In this document: positions 7,788 through 15,073 of the stretch, piece after piece
How positions within the stretch are numbered: position 1 is the first letter of the stretch
How the letters are laid out: every line of letters starts with the position of its first letter
Source: Promicromonospora iranensis
GTDB lineage: Bacteria > Actinomycetota > Actinomycetes > Actinomycetales > Cellulomonadaceae
NCBI RefSeq assembly: GCF_028994805.1
Contig: NZ_JAJQQP010000008.1
Span: forward strand, 1-64,000
Length of the DNA: 64,000 bases
Direction: 5' to 3'
Notes under the pieces: model-generated
The model's input: the letters and a program-made list of their open reading frames with translations, nothing else
What the model was told of the DNA's origin: nothing
The model's database searches: none
Made by a program: the position numbers and the translations under genes

Positions 7788-7975
7788 GTCCCTGATCCTC
7801 CGTCATCCATTGGCTTGACCGGGACCCTGACAGCGAACCCGCCGGCAGTGCAACAGGTCCCGCCGACCAGGAGCACCACCGCATCATGAGCTGGACGGGC
7901 GGGACCTGTTGCACTGCCAGCAGAACCGATGTCCGAGACGTGCCCCGCGCCAACGGATGACGGAGGATCAGGGAC
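7788..7975. mobile_element. Nested inverted-repeat element (MITE-like), 188 bp
   Basis: Two nested pairs of inverted repeats without a coding gene. The outer arms are 26 bp (7788-7813 with 7950-7975, one mismatch); the inner arms are 21 bp and perfect (7844-7864 with 7898-7918). The structure could be a miniature inverted-repeat transposable element or a large folded RNA. The sequence to its right (GAGGATCAGGGACCCCGAA) resembles the continuation of the 9461 repeat, so it may have inserted into an older copy of that repeat. No transposase is nearby. Confidence 0.55.
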
Positions 7976-8014
7976 CCCGAACCAGGCCTGTGGCTGGGAG
8001 CAAGACCCGCCGGG

Positions 8015-8464
8015 TTAGAGAGGCGGCCATGCACTGGTTCGCGTCCGCAACTGCTCCCTAGCTGCATCGAAATCCTCAAGTGCAAGGGCTAGTTCCCGGA
8101 CATCTCGAGGGTCCGTCCACTTCGAGTGCTTGTAGGAGATTGTTCCCTCATCTGCAAAAGAACCTGCCGGGGCGGGATGGTGCACCACATCAGCGTGGTG
8201 TGCCCAAACCTCCAGGCCGACACCGATTTTTGCGTTCTCCTTTAGGTGGTCCCACTCGACCTCGTCGCGCGGCTGATTCCCCAGCGCAGCCACAGCGACC
8301 GAGGGCGCTGAGTCCAGAAGCATCTGGTAGGCGACAACCATGGCGCCTTCGACGTAGGCCTTCTTCGGAACTAGTGCAAGAGGCGTTCCAATCTCGACGC
8401 CGTGCAAGATCCGAGGGGTGATGTGGTCCTGCCATGTGATGACCCACGCTGTGTATCGCTTCAC
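8015..8464 (-). CDS. Hypothetical protein, 149 aa
   Basis: Soluble protein of unrecognised family, rich in His and Trp (for example WITWQDHITPR and AHHADVVHHPAP). The frame is open upstream to 8566, but GGGAGGT sits 7 bases before the GTG at 8464, which decides the start. The region LENAKIG/VGLEVW to HHP may hold a metal site, but nothing proves it. It shares direction with the small gene 66 bases upstream (8530-8787), so they may be co-transcribed. It lies inside the tRNA-Ser island. Confidence 0.65.
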   Translation of the reverse strand: MKRYTAWVITWQDHITPRILHGVEIGTPLALVPKKAYVEGAMVVAYQMLLDSAPSVAVAALGNQPRDEVEWDHLKENAKIGVGLEVWAHHADVVHHPAPAGSFADEGTISYKHSKWTDPRDVRELALALEDFDAAREQLRTRTSAWPPL

Positions 8465-8529
8465 GGTTATACCTCCCGCTCGGTCGACGTCCGGCCCGAT
8501 CGTGCCGGCTACCTGCTCGTGTATGTGTG

Positions 8530-8787
8530 CTAGTCGTTCTCGAGGATGTCGGCGGCTCGCTTCCATGTCGTGATGACGCGCCGTGTGCGCAGTTCGATGA
8601 GCTGCCCAGGCTCCGGCGTCGGCCGGCCGTGCTCGACGTGTGCCCGTAGAACCATCAGCGCCGAAGCATCATCGGACGCTGCGGTCCGGTCGTGGGCCGT
8701 GAAAGTACTGCTCCGGCCGTCGTCGGGCGTAGGTGGGATCGGGGTGATTGCGTGGGTGGGCTCCATGCCCTCGACGCTAGGTCGCAT
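8530..8787 (-). CDS. Small hypothetical protein, 85 aa
   Basis: Short protein with a Pro/Thr/Asp-rich first half and a charged helical end (LRAHVEHG, then PGQLIELRTRRVITTWKRAADILE). No family is recognised. The start is uncertain: ATG at 8787, or the second ATG at 8766, which has a GAGGG only one base away. It precedes the 149-residue gene on the same strand. The 268 bases between it and att repeat 2 contain no gene that I can support. Confidence 0.45.
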   Translation of the reverse strand: MRPSVEGMEPTHAITPIPPTPDDGRSSTFTAHDRTAASDDASALMVLRAHVEHGRPTPEPGQLIELRTRRVITTWKRAADILEND

Positions 8788-9055
8788 GACGGCACCAGGC
8801 TCGCCGGAGAAGGGTGAACTGCCGTCGACGCAGCGAGGATGTCAGCGTTGGATACGGAGCCTTGATCGATCCGAGTAGCGTGGCAGGGACCGAACGAGCT
8901 GTACCCGAACGGACCAGGATGCCTCCGTTTTCGCTCCGGTTTGCTGTCGGTCCCGGTGCTAACTCATCCAAGCCGGTCGAGGTGCGGTGAGGGTATCTCC
9001 GCAGGTCATCCGGGTTGTGTCGTTCCACGTGCAACGCCGTACAAGTGCCCTCTCC

Positions 9056-9076
9056 AATCCCACCGCTACCGCACCC
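9056..9076. repeat. att repeat 2: tRNA-Ser 3' end copy
   Basis: AATCCCACCGCTACCGCACCC, 21 bases identical to 3268-3288 at the tRNA-Ser 3' end. It lies next to integrase remnant B, exactly as att repeat 1 lies next to remnant A, and marks the joint between two tandem island modules. Confidence 0.8.
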
Positions 9077-9088
9077 TGAGTGCAAGAC

Positions 9089-9126
9089 ACGGCCCCTGAC
9101 CTGCATGTTTGCTGGTCGGGGGCCGT
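9089..9126 (-). terminator. Hairpin beside att repeat 2
   Basis: A 13-bp stem with one mismatch (9089-9101 with 9114-9126). It is placed like the hairpins next to att repeats 1 and 3 and is oriented to end leftward transcription from the integrase remnant. Confidence 0.55.
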
Positions 9127-9127
9127 T

Positions 9128-9271
9128 GTCGTCCCCGGGATCCATCACTTCCATGACATTCGAGTCGGGGGAGTCGCTGGCGGGCTGGTTGACCAGCAGG
9201 TCCGGGACCACCCGGACATCGGGCGCAACGTGCGTCCGCTTCACGTAGTGCCGCAGGGTCGTGGCCTCCGT
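9128..9271 (-). pseudogene. Tyrosine integrase, C-terminal fragment (copy B)
   Basis: The minus-strand frame reads TEATTLRHYVKRTHVAPDVRVV and onward, clearly homologous to the end of integrase remnant A (EGTTLRHYVRRTHIAPDLRIV). Only the segment with the catalytic tyrosine (RHY) remains. It breaks off at 9271, where the GC-rich dispersed repeat begins, and the frame continues past the expected stop. It belonged to a second, related element that used the same tRNA-Ser att site. Confidence 0.75.
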
Positions 9272-9272
9272 C

Positions 9273-9392
9273 AAGGCGCGGCTCCGCCGCGCTGGGCCGT
9301 CCGGCCGGCGGGGGCCCGCGATGGGGCCCCGCGCTCCGGGCACTTCGCGCCCTGCGCGCACCCCACCGCACCCCGACGGCCTACCGGCTCCC
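9273..9392. repeat. GC-rich dispersed repeat, copy 2
   Basis: Counterpart of 6991-7115. It directly adjoins the broken end of integrase remnant B. The following bases (about 9399-9441) form an imperfect hairpin with arms GAAGACGGTC and GACCGTCT, a probable terminator. Confidence 0.6.
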
Positions 9393-9460
9393 AGGCATGA
9401 CGAAGACGGTCCCGACTCCAATAGTCGAGACCGTCTCTTCATGTTCAGCTCTCAGGCAGT

Positions 9461-9499
9461 GCCTCCGGCGGGCACCCGGGAATCAAGAGGATCGAGGGA
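9461..9499. repeat. 40-base dispersed repeat, copy 2
   Basis: Same sequence as 7740-7779 with one base less. It lies just upstream of the toxin-antitoxin control region. Confidence 0.75.
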
Positions 9500-9521
9500 C
9501 CCCGAAGCGGGAGAATGGTGG

Positions 9522-9560
9522 CAGAGGTACCCATACGGGGGCCAGAGGACCCATACGGGG
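9522..9560. promoter_or_regulatory. Tandem direct repeats upstream of toxin-antitoxin operon
   Basis: Two head-to-tail copies of CAGAGG(T)ACCCATACGGGG, at 9522-9540 and 9543-9560. Placed just before the antitoxin promoter, they look like a repeated operator. Confidence 0.5.
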
Positions 9561-9570
9561 TTCACAGGGG

Positions 9571-9600
9571 TCATGAAATCTGTCATTGTAGATGTCATGA
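9571..9600. promoter_or_regulatory. 30-bp imperfect palindrome over antitoxin start
   Basis: TCATGA at both ends with ATCT/AGAT inside; 11 of 15 base pairs match. It covers the antitoxin start codon and probable -10 region, as expected for a toxin-antitoxin autoregulatory operator. Confidence 0.55.
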
Positions 9601-9863
9601 GTGAGACAACTACCATCACCATTGCACGCGCCACGAGGCAGCGGCTCGCCCACGTCAAGTTCAACGGCAAGCCGCTCAAGACGGCGGACGAGACCGTGGC
9701 TGCCCTCATCGAGGAGCACGAGCGCCGCCAGTTCTGGGAAGCGATGGACGCCATCGACCCTGACGAGTACGAGGCCCAGACCCGTGAAGAGGGCGCCTGG
9801 CCGACCGAGGGTGAGTACGCCGCCGAAGAGCAGATGATCCGTGCCCAGGAGACCACCGCGTGA
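9597..9863 (+). CDS. Antitoxin of MazF-type toxin-antitoxin pair
   Basis: An 88-residue acidic protein. The N-terminal part (SETTTITIARATRQRLAHVKFNG) fits a short ribbon-helix-helix DNA-binding domain. The C-terminal part is strongly acidic and probably unfolded (EHERRQFWEAMDAIDPDEYEAQ), as in antitoxins that wrap around their toxin. The gene overlaps the MazF/PemK gene by 4 bases (GTGA). I start at 9597 (MSETTT), where similarity to antitoxins begins; an in-frame ATG at 9572 would add 8 residues. Two repeats and a palindrome upstream indicate autoregulation. Confidence 0.78.
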   Translation: MSETTTITIARATRQRLAHVKFNGKPLKTADETVAALIEEHERRQFWEAMDAIDPDEYEAQTREEGAWPTEGEYAAEEQMIRAQETTA

Positions 9864-10171
9864 TCGTTCAGCGCGGCGATGTGATCTGGCTGTCCATGGA
9901 CCCCACCGTTGGTCGCGAGCAGGCCCACCACCGGCCGCACCTGGTCTTGTCGAATACTCGTCAGCACCGGGCTATGCGGCTGGCGATCGTGGTTCCGATG
10001 ACCTCCACTGACAAGTCCTGGCCGACCCGCGTCGAGGTGGCACCCGGCTCCTACGCGATCTGCGAGCAGCCCCGCACCGTCTCCCTGGAACGCGTCACCC
10101 GACACGACCCCACAGGGCACGACACGACCGCCGTCGCCGCCATCCTCCACACTCTGATCGACCCCTCCTAG
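9860..10171 (+). CDS. MazF/PemK-family toxin (endoribonuclease)
   Basis: A 103-residue protein with the MazF/PemK barrel. It opens QRGDVIWLSMDPTVGREQAHHRPHLVLSN (family RGDI/V..v...P..G.E....RP.lVls), and the TSTDKSWPTRVEV strand carries the usual S/T-D residues. Expected activity: sequence-specific mRNA cleavage inhibiting growth unless bound by the upstream antitoxin. It starts with GTG overlapping the antitoxin stop. The pair is the only cargo of the second island module. The 180 bases after it up to att repeat 3 hold no gene that I can support. Confidence 0.88.
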   Translation: MIVQRGDVIWLSMDPTVGREQAHHRPHLVLSNTRQHRAMRLAIVVPMTSTDKSWPTRVEVAPGSYAICEQPRTVSLERVTRHDPTGHDTTAVAAILHTLIDPS

Positions 10172-10351
10172 CCCGAGCTGTCGACGCGAAACGCCTCGCG
10201 ATGATGGCCGGAATCCATGATTTACCCATCACTTTTAGATCGGGCACCGACCAACGAGGGCCGACGCCATACAACCGTTGTCGGGTGAACATGCAGGTCA
10301 ACGGGGTTGTGCTCCAACTGCACCTCACGTGGAACAAACGGTTGTGCTGAG

Positions 10352-10420
10352 CCCACCGCTACCGCACGCCGAATGCCCCAACCGCTGAATCATGCGGATC
10401 TGGGGGCCTTCGTCATGCCG
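10352..10420. repeat. att repeat 3: distal end of island
   Basis: 69 bases matching 3271-3340 with a few substitutions and one indel. It begins with the tRNA-Ser 3' end (CCCACCGCTACCGCAC) and includes the same hairpin (TGGGGGCCTTCGTCATGCCG). It marks the far boundary (attR) of the island next to the DUF402 gene. Confidence 0.8.
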
Positions 10421-10473
10421 GGCACTCCGTTTCTGCAGTGCTTCGACAGCTTGGTGGGGATCGACGAGAACCG

Positions 10474-10983
10474 CTAGGAGCGAAGCGACCGCAGCCATGC
10501 TCTCGCTGCTCCGCCGAAAGGTTCTGCCTCCATCTGCACGAGGGACAGCAACGATCGTGCGGCCTCGGTTGCGGCCGCTACCTGGCCGTCGGTGAGGTGC
10601 CCGGACAGAGCCAGCTCGTCGAACTCGTGCTGGTCGACGATGCCGGCGCAACCATCGGCGCTGCGAAACAGGTCCAGCTCCAGGTCGACGAAGGACCACA
10701 CGCCTCCATCGAGCCTCGGCGGTGTGCAGATATCGATAGTGAGGTCGGTCGTGTCGGTGAACCAGAAGGCGGGCAGGCACCATGCACCCGCCGCGACAAG
10801 CCAGACGGCATCGTGTGCTTGAGCTTCTTCGCGGCGGCCGTCGGGCTGGCGGACCGGGTTCCCGCGCCGCGCGCCCAGCCATGTGCCGTGCTCATCCTGG
10901 CCGAGCTGTTCGACCGGCCAGCTGAACCGCTCCGCGCAGGTCCCGTCGACCAGGGACATCTTTTCTTTAGACATCCTCAACAT
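10474..10983 (-). CDS. DUF402 domain protein
   Basis: A roughly 169-residue protein of the DUF402 family, whose barrel fold acts as a nucleoside di/triphosphate or nucleotidyl phosphohydrolase in characterised relatives. The family core is DLTIDICTPPRLDGGVWSFVDLELDLFRSADG with downstream acidic residues VDQHEFDEL; the clustered Asp/Glu probably bind divalent metal. The frame is open to 11091, but the upstream residues are Arg/Pro-rich and unlike the family, so I start at the ATG at 10983 (10974 is also possible). The substrate is not identifiable. It is the first chromosomal gene beyond the island boundary. Confidence 0.75.
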   Translation of the reverse strand: MLRMSKEKMSLVDGTCAERFSWPVEQLGQDEHGTWLGARRGNPVRQPDGRREEAQAHDAVWLVAAGAWCLPAFWFTDTTDLTIDICTPPRLDGGVWSFVDLELDLFRSADGCAGIVDQHEFDELALSGHLTDGQVAAATEAARSLLSLVQMEAEPFGGAARAWLRSLRS

Positions 10984-11081
10984 GGGATCAAGGCCTGGAT
11001 TCGCCGCGCATCCTGCCCGCCGGGCGCGGCCCCGCGGCGGGACCCGCCACCCGTGGGGCAGGAACAACGCACGACACGAGG

Positions 11082-11108
11082 GCGTCCGCACCTACTTGCC
11101 GCGGACGC
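11082..11108 (-). terminator. Hairpin terminator
   Basis: An 8-bp perfect stem, GCGTCCGC with GCGGACGC, around an 11-base loop immediately after the stop of the 151-residue gene on the minus strand. Confidence 0.5.
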
Positions 11109-11109
11109 T

Positions 11110-11565
11110 CTAACGGTTCCGGGGCCACATGAGCGCCGATCGCTGCTGCTGTGCCTCGGTGACCGACTCTGTGACGTCGCTGGCCTGGATCCAATGGAGT
11201 ACGCCGGGCAGCGTCTCACGCCAGCTCACGCCTTCCGGAAGCTGCTTCGGGAGGGGCACGTTCAATGTACGGGCACCGACGCGCGGGAACCGTCGCCCGT
11301 ATTCCTGGCTGCTCTGCGCGGCGAGTAGCACGTCGTACTGCCAGAGCTGGGTTTCGGGCACCGCAGCTACGTCGAGCGACCACTGCGAGCGGTCGACGAT
11401 GATCTGCACCACCGAATCGCCCTCGAAGAGGAACAAAGCGCCAAACGTGCTCGTGCCTTCTTGCGAGACGAGCACGTAGCCGCTCGACAACAGCCAAGCG
11501 ACGGTGTGCTGGACATCTGCGGGCGCGTTCGCACGGAAGAACTCGTCGACCTGCTGCTGGCTCAT
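11110..11565 (-). CDS. Hypothetical protein, 151 aa
   Basis: Soluble alpha/beta protein of unknown family without signal or membrane segments. Alternating strands are suggested by YVLVSQEGT, FGALFLFEG and SVVQIIVDRSQWSLDV, and the end is helical (WIQASDVTESVTEAQQQ). The composition resembles small immunity or chaperone-like proteins, but I make no functional claim. A hairpin follows the stop. The 243 bases upstream to the next gene show no recognisable element. Confidence 0.6.
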   Translation of the reverse strand: MSQQQVDEFFRANAPADVQHTVAWLLSSGYVLVSQEGTSTFGALFLFEGDSVVQIIVDRSQWSLDVAAVPETQLWQYDVLLAAQSSQEYGRRFPRVGARTLNVPLPKQLPEGVSWRETLPGVLHWIQASDVTESVTEAQQQRSALMWPRNR

Positions 11566-11808
11566 CGGTATGTTGATGGTTCACGCTCCACGGTAGGAGG
11601 GCTCGTTGACCACACAGGCTCTGCCAGCGATGTTACTGGTGGGTGGACTGGGGGGTGCGTCCCGTATGTCGCGGACGCCGTTCGGCGCCCCGTCCCGCTC
11701 AGGGACCGCTGCCGCCCCCCAGGACCACCCGGGCGACCTGCGCTCGGTACGTCCCGGGTGCGGCATCCTGACGGAGAGCGACCCCGATGCAGGAAGGCCG
11801 GATCTCGG

Positions 11809-12453
11809 ATGACCGACTACAGCGCGCTCTACGCCGACAACGACACCATGACCGACCACTGGTGGTGGCGTCCGGGCTGGCGGGTCGGGACCAGGTTCTA
11901 CGCCTGGCACATCACCCAGGACGACCAGCCCGAGGTGCGTGACCTCGCACAGCGGTACCGCGAGGCCGTGAGCGCGGTCGGCACCCTCGACCCGATCCCG
12001 GACGAGTGGCTGCACATGACCATGCAGGGTGTCGGCCACGTCGAGGACATCAACGTCGCAGCCCTCGACTACGTGACCCTCCGGGTGGCCGGCCGGCTGC
12101 GCGCGATGGCCCCGATCACGACGTCGTACCGCCGTGCCCACGTCACGAGCGAGGGCGTGATGCTGCCGCCGGCCGATCCCGAGGCATTCACCGAGGTGCG
12201 CCGAGCCATCCGAGCGGGCATCACCGATGCGCTGGGAGAGTGCCCGGAGCCCGAGGACGGGTTCGGAGCGCACGTGTCGGTGGCGTACAGCAATGCGGAC
12301 GCCGACGCCGCACCGATCCGGGCGGCTCTCGACCAGGCCGAGCCGGCAGCGCCGTCGACGGCGACGTACACGCAGGTCTCACTGATTCGCATGCACCGGG
12401 ACCACCGGATGTACGAGTGGGACGTCCTCCGTGCGGTCCCCCTCGGTGACTAG
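11809..12453 (+). CDS. 2H-family (LigT-like) phosphodiesterase
   Basis: A 214-residue member of the 2H phosphoesterase superfamily (2'-5' RNA ligase/cyclic phosphodiesterase). The two signature H-x-T/S motifs are HMTMQG (H69) and HVSVAY (H155), one in each half of the duplicated fold; together they form the active site. Likely substrates are 2'-5' or 2',3'-cyclic phosphate ends of RNA or nucleotides; the natural one is unknown. The ATG at 11809 has GGAAGG about 11 bases upstream. The frame is open further 5', but similarity begins here. Confidence 0.85.
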   Translation: MTDYSALYADNDTMTDHWWWRPGWRVGTRFYAWHITQDDQPEVRDLAQRYREAVSAVGTLDPIPDEWLHMTMQGVGHVEDINVAALDYVTLRVAGRLRAMAPITTSYRRAHVTSEGVMLPPADPEAFTEVRRAIRAGITDALGECPEPEDGFGAHVSVAYSNADADAAPIRAALDQAEPAAPSTATYTQVSLIRMHRDHRMYEWDVLRAVPLGD

Positions 12454-12511
12454 CTCTGCGGACCAACAGGCTCCCGGGCGAGTGTCCCTCCCGTGTCCTT
12501 ATGCAGCTGCG

Positions 12512-13012
12512 GTGAGGCGTCGCCTCCTGGTGGCGCTCCCTTGCCTCGCGATGGTCGTCGGTTGCGGACAGCTGGGCGCGGCCGAGGGCCTGGAATCGGT
12601 CGGTGCTGAAAGAGGAAGCGGTGAGATGTGCATGCCCGTCAGCGAGGACGGGCTCGCATCGTTCGCATCGGAGACGGTGGAGAACACCTCAGCGGACGAC
12701 GTCACCATCAGCGACATCGATGCAGTGACCGACGGGATCGACGTCGTCGAGTGGTTCTTGACTCGCGAGGACTGGCCAGACGCCACGGTGGGGACCGGTC
12801 CGCTACCCGCACCCGGGACGTCCGAGGTGGCCACCACCATCCCGGCGGGCCACCGCGCGCTGGTCGCGGTCACTCTGCGGGCAAGCGATCTCGAGGAGGC
12901 GCTGCGGACGAAGGTGACCGTCACCTATACCGATGAGCGCGCAACCGACTCCATGGAACTGAACTGGTCCGTGCTCCTCGTCCCGGCCGGAACTAGCTGC
13001 GGCGACTACTAG
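12512..13012 (+). CDS. Putative lipoprotein, unknown function
   Basis: A 166-residue exported protein. The N-terminus VRRRLLVALPCLAMVVGC has a positive start, a hydrophobic run and a lipobox ending in Cys18, so it should be lipid-anchored outside the membrane. The mature part resembles an Ig-like beta sandwich (EVATTIPAGHRALVAVTLRA, then TKVTVTYTDE), with cysteines at the CMPVS and TSCGDY positions that could pair. I start at the GTG at 12512, directly before the arginines. No family name can be given. Confidence 0.65.
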   Translation: MRRRLLVALPCLAMVVGCGQLGAAEGLESVGAERGSGEMCMPVSEDGLASFASETVENTSADDVTISDIDAVTDGIDVVEWFLTREDWPDATVGTGPLPAPGTSEVATTIPAGHRALVAVTLRASDLEEALRTKVTVTYTDERATDSMELNWSVLLVPAGTSCGDY

Positions 13013-13141
13013 ATGTTGCGGGTCATGACGTTGGTGACGAGGGAGCGGGAGGCTGCGGCACGTGAAGCCGGCCTGGAATCAGCGGCAGTCCATCCCCCTG
13101 TCGCCCGGCGTCGTGGCGACCGGTCTCGTAGGGTTCAGGCC

Positions 13142-13960
13142 ATGTCCGAAGAGGCCGATCGCACGAGCATCCGGGCGGCGTCACTCGCCGGGGGACCGAA
13201 CAACCAGGACCGCTATGTCGTCGGAGACGGTTTCGCCGCGGTGCTCGACGGCGCGACCTCGGTCGCCGGTGACCGGTCTCATGATCCCGGCTGGTACGCG
13301 GAACGGCTCGGCCAGGCACTCAGCGAGACAGTGCCTCGCGGAGAACCGCTCGCTGACGCCGTTGCCGGCGCGATCCGAACGGTTCGGGACGCTCACGGCC
13401 TGACTCCGGACACCAGCCCGACCAGCACGGTAGCCATCGCGCGCTGGTCCGACGACGTCGTGGAGACCTACACACTGGGCGACAGCTACGTCGTCGTGCT
13501 TCGTGCCGGCAGCGTCGAGACCGTCTACACCGACGACCGCCTGGATGCCGTGGGGGCGGACGAGCGTGCGGCCTACCGCGCACGCCTGGCGGCCGGCCAT
13601 GGATACGACGTCGGACACCGCGAGGTGCTCCTGGCGCTCCAGGCCGAGCAAGCCCGACGACGCAACCGGCCCGGCGGCTACTGGATCGCCGGAGCGGAGC
13701 CCGAGGCCGCGCACCACGGGCTGACCACTGCAGAGAGCCGGTCGGGTATCACCGGACTGCTGCTCGCCAGTGACGGCGTCGACCCACAGCGCCATCCGGT
13801 AGCGGCGACCTGGCGGGAGCTGGCCGAACACGCGAACGGGCACGGCGAAGCGCAGGTGCTCCAGGACGTCCACGATGCCGAAGCGTCCGACCAGGACGGG
13901 CAGCGCTGGCCGCGCGCAAAGCGTCACGACGACAAGACGCTCGTGACCATCAGGCTCTGA
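13142..13960 (+). CDS. PP2C-type serine/threonine phosphatase-like protein
   Basis: A 272-residue metal-dependent phosphatase-fold protein. Recognisable PP2C motifs are NQDRY (D23), AVLDGAT (D36-G37), TLGDSYVV (113-118), LLASDGV (D211) and the final RHDDKTLV (D263/D264). These are the metal-binding aspartates of motifs I, II, VIII and XI. It has no sensor domain, so it is a stand-alone cytosolic phosphatase or regulator. TAGGGT lies exactly 7 bases before the ATG at 13142, supporting a leaderless transcript and this start over the open frame to 13013. Confidence 0.78.
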   Translation: MSEEADRTSIRAASLAGGPNNQDRYVVGDGFAAVLDGATSVAGDRSHDPGWYAERLGQALSETVPRGEPLADAVAGAIRTVRDAHGLTPDTSPTSTVAIARWSDDVVETYTLGDSYVVVLRAGSVETVYTDDRLDAVGADERAAYRARLAAGHGYDVGHREVLLALQAEQARRRNRPGGYWIAGAEPEAAHHGLTTAESRSGITGLLLASDGVDPQRHPVAATWRELAEHANGHGEAQVLQDVHDAEASDQDGQRWPRAKRHDDKTLVTIRL

Positions 13961-13969
13961 CGAGCGAAC

Positions 13970-14827
13970 TCAGTCCGCGTCGCCCGGACGCCACAACCAC
14001 CGCAGCGCGTCCGGCAGCAGCACCCCCGCATGGTTCGGGTTGTGCCCGCCGTCGCCGAGCACGAGGCGGAAGTCGTAGTCGGCCTCGGCGAGGGCCGCGG
14101 CGACCCGCAGGTTCTCCGCGAGCCAGTTGTGGTCGGGCTGGTTCCAGCGCAGGTCACGGTGGCCCGTCTGCAGGAAGATCCGGAGGGGTTTGCGGGGTGT
14201 CATGTGGATGAGGGCGGGGTAGTTGTTGCCGCCCGGCAGCTGCGTGAAGCTCGACAGGAAGCCGGCGACCCGGCGGAACCGGTCGGGGTAGTGCCAGGCC
14301 ACGGTGAAGGCGCAGCTCCCGCCGCTGCCGCCGCCGACGATGGCCCAGCGTTCCGGGTCGTCGCTGATCACGAAGCGCCGTCGGACCTCCGGGATGATCT
14401 CCTCCAGCAGGAAGGCGCCGTACCGGCCGCCGAACGCGTCGTACTCGGCGTTGCGGTTCTTGCGCCGTACGGGATCCTCGATGTCCTCGAAGACACCCGG
14501 GTCGACGAACACGCCGATCGTGACGGGGATGTCGCCGCGGTGGACGAGGTTGTCCAGCACGATCCCGCCGCGGACCTCGCCCTCGGGGTCGAGATACCAC
14601 CAGCCGTCCTGGAAGACGAGGATCCCGGCGGGCTCCGCCGGGTTGTACGCGGCGGGCACGTGGACCCACACCTTCCGGGTGGTCCCGGGGTACGCGGTGC
14701 TCTCCCAGTGCAGCTCGACCGTGAAGCCGTGCGGCACGCCGGGCCTGCGGGACGAGTCGGGACCGTGCTCGTACCGGACGTCCTCCTGATCGAGCGGGAG
14801 GGGAACAAAGGGTACGTATGCGGTCAC
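13970..14827 (-). CDS. Alpha/beta-hydrolase esterase (enterochelin-esterase type)
   Basis: A 285-residue protein of the putative esterase (PF00756/Fes) group. An N-terminal beta-sandwich portion (about 1-60) leads to the hydrolase domain with VFQDGWWY, the nucleophile elbow AIVGGGSGGSCAF (Ser168 in G-x-S-x-G) and the terminal histidine segment GDGGHNPNHAG. No signal peptide is visible, so it is probably cytosolic. Substrates could be siderophore or carbohydrate esters; nothing nearby decides. It is convergent with the PP2C gene, 9 bases apart. The 246 bases upstream have no other gene. Confidence 0.82.
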   Translation of the reverse strand: MTAYVPFVPLPLDQEDVRYEHGPDSSRRPGVPHGFTVELHWESTAYPGTTRKVWVHVPAAYNPAEPAGILVFQDGWWYLDPEGEVRGGIVLDNLVHRGDIPVTIGVFVDPGVFEDIEDPVRRKNRNAEYDAFGGRYGAFLLEEIIPEVRRRFVISDDPERWAIVGGGSGGSCAFTVAWHYPDRFRRVAGFLSSFTQLPGGNNYPALIHMTPRKPLRIFLQTGHRDLRWNQPDHNWLAENLRVAAALAEADYDFRLVLGDGGHNPNHAGVLLPDALRWLWRPGDAD

Positions 14828-15073
14828 ACAGCAAGGCTAGGGCGAGGCTGGACACCTGCCACTCGTCGCCCGCCCCGGGCTGCGGCGGAAGCGAAGGCGG
14901 AGACCGTGCGGCCGGCGGCGAAAAATGGCAGATGACCTGCATGTATATGGATGAAAGGTATTGCGCCGCCCGCCGGTCATCGGTTGAACTTGGTCCACGC
15001 TCCACGGCGCATGCCCCTGGCGATCGATCGAGCGCCACACCACCCCTGTCGGCAGCTCAGAAGGAGAAGGACC

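Noticed and set aside
9021-9036. parS-like sequence GTTCCACGTGCAAC, with a related CACGTGGAAC at 10327
   Set aside because: Two mismatches to the parS core and no ParB gene in the island; CACGTG is also common by chance. It could equally be an integrase arm site, but this cannot be shown.
11461-12453. Long N-terminal extension of the LigT-like protein to 11461
   Set aside because: The extra 116 residues show no similarity and run through the 5' part of the opposite gene; GGAAGG upstream of 11809 gives a normal start.
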